Notes under the pieces: model-generated
Seen by the model: only the letters and a program-made list of their open reading frames with translations
Databases searched by the model: none
What the model was told of the DNA's origin: nothing
Translations under genes and position numbers: made by a program
Assembly: GCA_045643145.1 (NCBI GenBank)
Contig: JAZUKG010000025.1
Coordinates: 1-28,586 of the forward strand
Direction: 5' to 3'
DNA from: SVFI01 sp045643145
GTDB lineage: Bacteria; Bacillota; Clostridia; Lachnospirales; Lachnospiraceae
DNA length: 28,586 nt
Part shown: positions 23,641 through 28,586 of the stretch, piece by piece
Numbering within the stretch: position 1 is the first letter of the stretch
Layout of the letters: every line of letters starts with the position of its first letter

Positions 23641-24126
23641 ATGGGTGAAATAATAAAGGTTGGAATGGCGGATTTGAAAATCTGCAAAAGTCCTGACGCA
23701 GTAACGACTCTGGGATTAGGGTCCTGCATAGGGATTGCGATTCGAGATCCGCTGACAAAGATAGGCGGTCTGGCACATGTCATGTTGCCGGACAGCACAA
23801 AGATTTCGAACAACGGTAACATATATAAATTTGCAGATACCGGAATTGAAGAACTGGTCAACCAGCTCGAAAAAGCCGGAGCTGCGAGAAGCAGAATGGT
23901 TGCAAAAATAGCCGGCGGTGCGCAGATGTTTGCCTTTCAGAACAAGTCAGACCTGGTCAGAGTCGGAGAGCGAAATGCCGAGGCTTCAGTAGAAAAGCTA
24001 AAGCAACTGAATATTCCGCTGCTTGCACAGGATACAGGACTTAATTATGGACGAACTGTTATCTTTTATCCGGAAACCGGACAGTTTATTGTTCGAGCGG
24101 TCGGCAGAAATGAATATGAAATTTAA
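23641..24126 (+). CDS. cheD: CheD, receptor glutamine deamidase
   Basis: The protein has 161 residues, with ATG 23641 after AAGGGAA. The catalytic residues are in place: Cys29 in LGLGSCIGIAI and His46 in GGLAHVMLP, with the rest of the fold in ARSRMVAKIAGGAQMF and LNYGRTVIFYPETG. CheD deamidates chemoreceptor glutamines to glutamates and is sequestered by CheC when CheY-P is high. It is 27 bases after cheC, the usual pairing. The next gene may start at the base after its stop codon. Confidence 0.96.
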   Translation: MGEIIKVGMADLKICKSPDAVTTLGLGSCIGIAIRDPLTKIGGLAHVMLPDSTKISNNGNIYKFADTGIEELVNQLEKAGAARSRMVAKIAGGAQMFAFQNKSDLVRVGERNAEASVEKLKQLNIPLLAQDTGLNYGRTVIFYPETGQFIVRAVGRNEYEI

Positions 24127-24138
24127 GTGTGTTTGAAA

Positions 24139-24441
24139 ATGGAAAATTCGAGTGTAAAATCAAATTTGAATACAAAAAACATACCGGCAATTATTATGCT
24201 TTCAGCAGGTTTAATTGCAGCAGCGGTTATGTACATAAAGCATTATGCGCTAAAGGATATGCTTTTGATCCTATTAGGTGTCTTTCTTCTGTTTTATATC
24301 ATTGGAAGACTGGTTAAAAAAATGCTGGATACCTTTGGTATGCAGATTGAACAGGCCAGAATAGAAGAGGAAGAAAGAATGCGATTGTTAGAAGAAGAGA
24401 TGCGTCAGAATGCAGACGGCGCAGTTATCGCAAAAGACTAA
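24139..24441 (+). CDS. Small membrane protein of unknown function between cheD and fliA
   Basis: The protein has about 100 residues from ATG 24139. GTG 24127, directly after the cheD stop, and TTG 24133 are in frame too, and none has a good ribosome binding site, so the start is uncertain. It has two membrane segments at about 17-34 (IPAIIMLSAGLIAAAVMYI) and 40-60 (MLLILLGVFLLFYIIG). A positively charged stretch (RLVKKM) and a Glu/Arg-rich cytoplasmic helix (about 72-92, QARIEEEERMRLLEEEM) follow. I do not recognise the family. Codon use matches its neighbours and the frame is tightly packed between cheD and the sigma-28 gene, so it is probably real. A role in motility regulation is inference from position only. 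Confidence 0.75.
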   Translation: MENSSVKSNLNTKNIPAIIMLSAGLIAAAVMYIKHYALKDMLLILLGVFLLFYIIGRLVKKMLDTFGMQIEQARIEEEERMRLLEEEMRQNADGAVIAKD

Positions 24442-24466
24442 AAGAACAAAGTAGGGGTTATCTTTT

Positions 24467-25240
24467 ATGGATGAGAACGCAAGAAAAAGACTTTGGATAG
24501 ATTATGCGAGAACCAAAAGTCCGGATTTAAGAGAAAAATTAATCGTAGAATATGCACCGCTTGTTAAACTCGTAGCAGGTCGATTAAATATGTATTTGGG
24601 CAATAATGTTGAATACGATGACCTGGTAGGATATGGTGTATTCGGTCTGATTGATGCGATCGATAAATTTGATGCATTCAAGGAAGTAAAATTTGAAACC
24701 TATGCATCCCTTCGTATCAGAGGTGCGATTTTGGACCAGATTCGAAAGATGGACTGGATTCCGCGTACGGTCAGACAACGTCAAAAACAAATCGATATTG
24801 CCATCCATCAGATTGAGGCAGAAAAAGGCAGAGAGGCTACAGATGAAGAAATCGCATTGAGTCTCGGTATTACTCCGGAGGAGTATACAAACTGGCAGTC
24901 TCAAATGAAGGTAACAGGTGTTGTTTCGCTGAACGAATATATCGAACAGGGAAGTGATATCTCCAATGATAAAGCAGGTGTTCAGGGAAGATTTGAACAG
25001 CCGGAGGAAGCTTTAGAAAAGCAGGAACTTAAGCAGATGCTGATGGATGCTTTGGAGCTTTTGACGGAAAAGGAAAAGAAGGTTATTTTATTCTATTACT
25101 ATGAAGAATTAACCTTGAAAGAAATCAGTAATATCCTGGAAGTTTCAGAGTCTCGTATTTCGCAGCTTCATACCAAGGCTTTAGCCAAGATGAAAACAAA
25201 AATGGGTAATTATATGGGAATTTTACACCAGAGTGTGTAA
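24467..25240 (+). CDS. fliA: Sigma-28 (FliA/SigD), flagellar sigma factor
   Basis: The protein has 257 residues, with ATG 24467 after GTAGGGGTT. Region 1.2/2 (about 15-110) includes LVKLVAGRLNMYLGNNVEYD, DLVGYGVFGLIDAIDKFD and FETYASLRIRGAILDQIRKM, followed by DWIPRTVRQRQ, typical of the FliA/WhiG/SigD group. Region 3 lies at about 115-165. Region 4 (about 195-250) has LTEKEKKVILFYYYEELTLK and the helix-turn-helix KEISNILEVSESRISQLHTK. It directs RNA polymerase to flagellin, motor and chemotaxis promoters of TAAA-N15-GCCGATAA type and is held by FlgM until the hook is finished. flgM is not in this window. Confidence 0.96.
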   Translation: MDENARKRLWIDYARTKSPDLREKLIVEYAPLVKLVAGRLNMYLGNNVEYDDLVGYGVFGLIDAIDKFDAFKEVKFETYASLRIRGAILDQIRKMDWIPRTVRQRQKQIDIAIHQIEAEKGREATDEEIALSLGITPEEYTNWQSQMKVTGVVSLNEYIEQGSDISNDKAGVQGRFEQPEEALEKQELKQMLMDALELLTEKEKKVILFYYYEELTLKEISNILEVSESRISQLHTKALAKMKTKMGNYMGILHQSV

Positions 25241-25264
25241 ATATATGTTAAGAGGGTGTTTTGT

Positions 25265-26857
25265 GTGAATTCATATTTTCGATTAGTAATTGAAGACAAT
25301 AAAACATTTATAGAATTATTCCCTGCAACGGATGGCGGTGCGGAGCTTGATATCAATGAAATAACAGCATATCTTCAACTGAAGCGAATCATGGACTATG
25401 ATTTAACGGGAATATATAAGGAACTAAATGCATTAAAGGATGAACCTGTAAAGGTTATGGCAATGAAAACTCCTGCTTATGCAGAAAATGAGACTTGCTT
25501 TCTGACGTTTTCTGATGATAAAATGCAAGTGTTTGCCAGATTTGTTCCGCCAAGCAATTTGGGCTCGAGAATGGATAAAAATGAAATTCTCAGTGATTTA
25601 GCCCATCAAAAGGTGGTTTACGGAATCAAAGAGGATGCCATTGATGCATTTATCAAAAATCCTCAATATTGTACTGATATTGTAGTGGCCGAGGGACTTG
25701 CGCCAAGGCACGGCACAGATGCATATATTGAGTATTTTTTTGATACGAAATTAAGTACGGCACCAGCCAGAAATGAGGACGGCAGTGTCGACTTTTTCAA
25801 TTTGAATACAATTAATCATTGCAAAGAAGGAGAACTTCTGGCAAAGCTTCATAAACAGGATCCGGGGGATTACGGCATGAATGTGCTGGGATCTCGAATC
25901 AAACCAAGAGATGTAAAAAAGATGCGTTTATCTTTTGGAAACAAGATTACTCTGTCGGAAGATAAGACAGAGATTTATTCTGATGTTAATGGTCATGTTA
26001 TGTTAACTGGAGGGAAGGTCTTTGTTTCTGATGTTTATGAGGTGGAAAACGTCGGAACAGCAACCGGTAATATTACTTCAGAGGGAAGTGTGCTGGTAAA
26101 CGGCAATGTGCAGAGCGGTTTTGAAATCAAGGCAGTCGGCAATGTAGAAGTAAAAGGTATTGTCGAAGGTGCTAAAATAGAAGCCGGAGGAGATATTATT
26201 ATTTCCAAAGGTATGAACGGAATGGGAAAAGGTGTCCTGATTGCTGGCGGAAATGTCATTACGAAATTTGTAGAAAATTCCGAGATTGTTGCCGGAGGCT
26301 GTGTGGAATCAGACAGTATCATGCACAGTACGGTAAATGCCAAGACTCATGTAAAGGTGGATGGTCGCAAGGGCTTTATCGCAGGTGGTGTGGTTAGAGC
26401 TACGCAAAGCATCACATGCAAAACATTGGGCTCTGAAATGGGAGCTGACACTGTCGTAGAGGTAGGCGTAGATCCGCAGCAAAAGGCCAGATATGTAGAA
26501 GTACAAAAAGAATTAAGAGATTTGACAACAAAACAGAAAACGATACAGTCAACTTTAGACGGAGCACTGGCAAGACTTCGACGAGGAGATATTCTTCCGA
26601 AAGAGCAGACGGATTATATCAAGCAGCTGATCACAACCAACAGACAGATGCTGGAAATGATTGATGCAAATGAAGAAGAGTTCTGTGAACTTTCAGATAT
26701 GATGGATGCCAGAGAAGATGCTAATGTCGTAGTCAGAGGAGAGGCCTATGTCGGAGCCAAGGTTGTGATTGGTGAGGATATGAAAATCTTAAAGAGCAAC
26801 ATGCAGTATGTAAGATTTAAGGATATCGGCGGAGAGGTAAGAGCTTCTTCTATTTAG
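25265..26857 (+). CDS. FapA-domain (DUF342) protein, probable flagellar-cluster polymer/cell-surface factor
   Basis: The protein has 530 residues from GTG 25265, correctly spaced from AGAGGGTG (25251-25258). The in-frame GTG 25256 would lie inside that sequence. The N-terminal half (about 1-240) is a mixed domain. The central half (about 250-405) has short Gly/Val repeats (GNITSEGSVLVNGNVQSG, VEGAKIEAGGDIIISKG, AGGNVITKFVENSEIVAGG) that fit a right-handed beta-helix of the FapA/DUF342 type. A coiled coil (about 405-470, VEVQKELRDLTTKQKTIQS) follows, then one more beta-helix turn. FapA-type proteins occur in many clostridial and Vibrio flagellar clusters. The molecular function is unresolved; in Vibrio FapA-family proteins affect polar flagellar assembly and glucose signalling. 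It lies 24 bases after fliA. Confidence 0.85.
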   Translation: MNSYFRLVIEDNKTFIELFPATDGGAELDINEITAYLQLKRIMDYDLTGIYKELNALKDEPVKVMAMKTPAYAENETCFLTFSDDKMQVFARFVPPSNLGSRMDKNEILSDLAHQKVVYGIKEDAIDAFIKNPQYCTDIVVAEGLAPRHGTDAYIEYFFDTKLSTAPARNEDGSVDFFNLNTINHCKEGELLAKLHKQDPGDYGMNVLGSRIKPRDVKKMRLSFGNKITLSEDKTEIYSDVNGHVMLTGGKVFVSDVYEVENVGTATGNITSEGSVLVNGNVQSGFEIKAVGNVEVKGIVEGAKIEAGGDIIISKGMNGMGKGVLIAGGNVITKFVENSEIVAGGCVESDSIMHSTVNAKTHVKVDGRKGFIAGGVVRATQSITCKTLGSEMGADTVVEVGVDPQQKARYVEVQKELRDLTTKQKTIQSTLDGALARLRRGDILPKEQTDYIKQLITTNRQMLEMIDANEEEFCELSDMMDAREDANVVVRGEAYVGAKVVIGEDMKILKSNMQYVRFKDIGGEVRASSI

Positions 26858-26866
26858 GAGGTGCCT

Positions 26867-27184
26867 ATGAGTATTTCCAATTTTGAAATCAATGGTATGA
26901 TGAGTCGTACCCAGGATTACAGCATTTATAAAGTAAATGAAGATAATAAAGGCGCTTTGGTTCAAAATGCGATTCTGACAGATTCGCAAAAGGAATTGGA
27001 GAGCAAGTTAAATCGCGTGGAAAAGCCCAATCAAAGTGAGAAAGGGCAGAATAATCAGGATGCCAAGGAAAAAGGCAAGAATGAATATCAGGGCGATGGC
27101 GGTAAAAACCGCAAAAAAGAAGAAATCCCCATAGAGGGTAAAGTGGTTAAAAAAAGTGCCACGCATTTTGAGTGGAGGGTGTAA
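26867..27184 (+). CDS. Small hydrophilic flagellar-cluster protein of unknown function
   Basis: The protein has 105 residues from ATG 26867, after AGGAGG (26856-26861). It is soluble, with no signal peptide. The N-terminus (FEINGMMSRTQDYSIYKVNE) looks conserved-domain-like, the middle (about 45-90) is Lys/Glu/Asn-rich and probably disordered, and the last residues (SATHFEWRV) return to an ordered pattern. From memory, similar short proteins with a QRTQD-type N-terminus sit next to FapA genes in clostridial flagellar clusters, but I cannot name a family or function. Its stop overlaps the Shine-Dalgarno region of the next gene, so the two are probably co-translated. Confidence 0.75.
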   Translation: MSISNFEINGMMSRTQDYSIYKVNEDNKGALVQNAILTDSQKELESKLNRVEKPNQSEKGQNNQDAKEKGKNEYQGDGGKNRKKEEIPIEGKVVKKSATHFEWRV

Positions 27185-27189
27185 AAACG

Positions 27190-28035
27190 ATGACAGCGTT
27201 AGAAATCGTGTTGTTAATACTTGGAGCAGGTGTGTTTGTAGCCAGCTTTGTGATTCCGGAAAATAAAAAAGAAGAAGAGATTCTTGATACCAAGGTAGCG
27301 AAAGAAGAAATTCAAAAGCTGGTACAGGAAGAAATGGAAAATGTACAAAAACAGGTATCCGGAGTGATTGATGAAACGGTTTCATATTCCGTTGAAAAGT
27401 CAGAAAGAGCATTAGAAAGACTGACCAATGAAAAAATGCAGGCAATCAGTGAATATTCCGGTACTGTTCTTGAGGATATTCATAAAAATCATGAAGAAAG
27501 CATGTTTATGTATGACATGCTGATCAGTAAACAGGAAAATTTAAAGGAAACTGCCAGTGAAGTAAACAATGCAGTAACCAAGGCAAACGAAGCAGCTTCT
27601 GAAGTAAATATGGCAGTGAAGGAAGCAGAAGTGACTGTAACCGAAATGAATGAGGCTGCAAATGAAGTAAAGAAAAGCAAAAAAAGCAGAAATTCCGGCA
27701 GAAGAAAAAGTCAGGCGGATTTATCTGGTGACCCGGATGAGCAGCAGCTGGAAGAGCTTTTGGATATCGTGTTAAAGCAGGAAATGGAAGCGGATACAGA
27801 TAATCAGTTCACTCCAATGGACTTTGATCAGTTTGATAAAATCACTCCGCCGGAGATGATTCAGGCTGACACAGCAACCTCGATTACCTTTGATGCAACC
27901 GATATGGGCGGCAATAACAATGAAATGATATTAAAGCTCCATGAAAAAGGAAAAAGTAATGTGGCAATTGCCAAGGAACTCGGACTTGGTGTAGGTGAAG
28001 TAAAATTAGTCATTGATTTGTTTAAGGGGAATTGA
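27190..28035 (+). CDS. SwrB/YlxL-like membrane-anchored coiled-coil protein with C-terminal helix-turn-helix
   Basis: The protein has 281 residues from ATG 27190, after GGAGGGTG. One N-terminal membrane segment (about 3-20, ALEIVLLILGAGVFVASFV) is followed by a long coiled coil (about 30-165) with heptad-like repeats (KANEAASEVNMAVKEAEV, TEMNEAANEVKKSKK), then an acidic stretch. A C-terminal helix-turn-helix-like segment (about 243-280) reads MILKLHEKGKSNVAIAKELG and LGVGEVKLVIDLF. B. subtilis SwrB (YlxL), encoded after sigD, has the same architecture and the same type of C-terminal segment, and promotes FliP function and basal-body completion. Length and middle region differ (SwrB is about 167 residues), so this is a proposed functional equivalent. 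DUF6115 is my best family guess. Confidence 0.7.
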   Translation: MTALEIVLLILGAGVFVASFVIPENKKEEEILDTKVAKEEIQKLVQEEMENVQKQVSGVIDETVSYSVEKSERALERLTNEKMQAISEYSGTVLEDIHKNHEESMFMYDMLISKQENLKETASEVNNAVTKANEAASEVNMAVKEAEVTVTEMNEAANEVKKSKKSRNSGRRKSQADLSGDPDEQQLEELLDIVLKQEMEADTDNQFTPMDFDQFDKITPPEMIQADTATSITFDATDMGGNNNEMILKLHEKGKSNVAIAKELGLGVGEVKLVIDLFKGN

Positions 28036-28040
28036 TTGAT

Positions 28041-28442
28041 ATGAAACTGAAATATTATTTACGCGGGCTGGGTATCGGAATGGTTGTTACCGCTGTCATT
28101 ATGGGTGTGAGTTTACATGGTAAAACAGAACCAATGACAGATGCACAGGTGGTACAAAGAGCCAAAGAACTCGGCATGGAAGAAAAGTACCAGTCAGAGG
28201 TTTTGGCCGCAGAGGATACCAAAGCAGAAGAGACAAAAGCGGATACAAAAGAAGAAGTAAAGAAAGAAGCTAATCCTGAGACAGAAACTATATCTTCTAA
28301 CACAGTAGCTCAGGAGAAAACGACTACTGACAATCAGGCCACATCGGATGAAAAAAAGACTGAAGTAGCAAAGACAGACGAGAAGAAAGAAAATCAGGTT
28401 GCTTCAAATGATAAGACTTCGGATGATAAGAAGACAGTCTAA
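28041..28442 (+). CDS. Membrane-anchored Lys/Glu/Asp-rich protein, frame interrupted by an in-frame TAA
   Basis: The readable frame is 133 residues from ATG 28041, after AAGGGGAA. It has one membrane segment (about 8-24, RGLGIGMVVTAVIMGVSL), then a short ordered part (MTDAQVVQRAKELGMEEKYQ), then a long Lys/Glu/Asp/Thr-rich stretch. TAA at 28440-28442 ends it, but the same frame continues with the same repeat to the window edge, so the intact protein is probably longer. The opening resembles Lachnospiraceae anchored proteins whose C-terminus carries an YceG/LysM-like domain, which I recall only loosely and which would lie outside the window. It starts five bases after the SwrB-like gene. It may be a pseudogene, a truncated allele, or a sequence error. 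Confidence 0.6.
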   Translation: MKLKYYLRGLGIGMVVTAVIMGVSLHGKTEPMTDAQVVQRAKELGMEEKYQSEVLAAEDTKAEETKADTKEEVKKEANPETETISSNTVAQEKTTTDNQATSDEKKTEVAKTDEKKENQVASNDKTSDDKKTV

Positions 28443-28550
28443 AAAAAGGCAGACGATAAAAAGACTTCGGATGACAAGAAAGCAGAAGAAGTAAAAACAG
28501 AAGATAAAAAGACTTCGGATGATAAAAAGAGCGATGAAGTAAAAACAGAA
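28410..28550 (+). repeat. Tandem 48-base coding repeat (16-residue unit)
   Basis: Two adjacent 48-base units (28455-28502 and 28503-28550) encode DKKTSDDKKAEEVKTE and DKKTSDDKKSDEVKTE. A diverged 45-base unit (28410-28454) before them encodes DKTSDDKKTV, the TAA stop, and KKAD. Their frame is that of the gene starting at 28041. Such repeats change length easily by slippage. Confidence 0.8.
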
Positions 28551-28586
28551 GAAACAACAGAGCAGGTACCTGCAGGTGACAGTATA
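28443..28586 (+). pseudogene. In-frame continuation of the interrupted last gene, running off the window
   Basis: After the TAA at 28440-28442 the same frame stays open for 48 codons to the window end. It encodes two copies of the acidic/basic repeat, then ETTEQVPAGDSI. The composition is the same as before the stop. A start codon and ribosome binding site are not visible within it, so as written it would not be translated on its own. One base change (for example GAA to TAA) would explain the break. Confidence 0.6.

Noticed and set aside
1..28586. CRISPR arrays, insertion sequences, tRNA or rRNA genes, prophage or defence genes
   Set aside because: I found no repeat-spacer pattern, transposase, tRNA-like cloverleaf or foreign-looking gene; the cluster is continuous and uniform in composition.

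Overview
The window is one uninterrupted flagellar and chemotaxis gene cluster. Every supported gene is on the + strand and gaps are mostly under 110 bases. Gene content and order (fliJ, a MotE/YlxF-like gene, fliK, flgD, flgE, motAB, fliL, fliM, fliY, cheY, fliO-P-Q-R, flhB-A-F-G, PilZ gene, cheB-A-W-C-D, fliA) follow the fla/che operon of Bacillota. AT-rich codon use, motAB between flgE and fliL, the TIGR02530-type gene, and a FapA-domain gene after the sigma factor suggest a motile clostridium, most likely a Lachnospiraceae gut commensal (Roseburia, Agathobacter, Lachnospira or Butyrivibrio type). That placement is inference; there is no rRNA or marker here.

Layout. Positions 1-5587 hold export chaperone and hook genes (fliJ, MotE-like, fliK, flgD, TIGR02530 gene, flgE). 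A perfect 9-bp hairpin terminator at 5621-5646 and a good sigma-A-type promoter at 5715-5743 separate them from the motor and export section (motA to flhG, 5777-18494). A second promoter candidate at 18494-18522 precedes the PilZ gene and the chemotaxis genes (cheB, cheA, cheW, cheC, cheD), a small membrane protein gene and the sigma-28 gene. The end holds a FapA-domain gene, a small hydrophilic gene, a SwrB-like gene, and a membrane-anchored Lys/Glu-rich gene interrupted by an in-frame stop and running off the window.

How the parts fit. FliO-P-Q-R-FlhA-FlhB form the export gate and FliJ its ATPase-associated chaperone. FlgD, FlgE and FliK build and measure the hook. MotA, MotB and FliL form the stator. 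FliM and FliY form the switch, which binds CheY-P. CheA and CheW signal to CheY and CheB, and CheC, CheD and FliY tune adaptation and dephosphorylation. FlhF and FlhG control flagellum position and number. The PilZ protein probably brings c-di-GMP input, and FliA switches on late genes.

The most unusual signal is a 58-nt element found twice, just before cheY and just before flhA. The copies align without gaps (42/58 identical) and share a 7-bp stem with two compensatory base-pair changes, followed by an invariant CGACGCAA, so this looks like a structured RNA leader that I cannot assign to a known class. Also notable are a duplicated CheY-binding-type peptide inside FliY, a 12-codon leader ORF whose stop overlaps the flgE ribosome binding site, a sigma-28-like promoter inside flgD, no flbD between flgE and motA, and the interrupted last gene.
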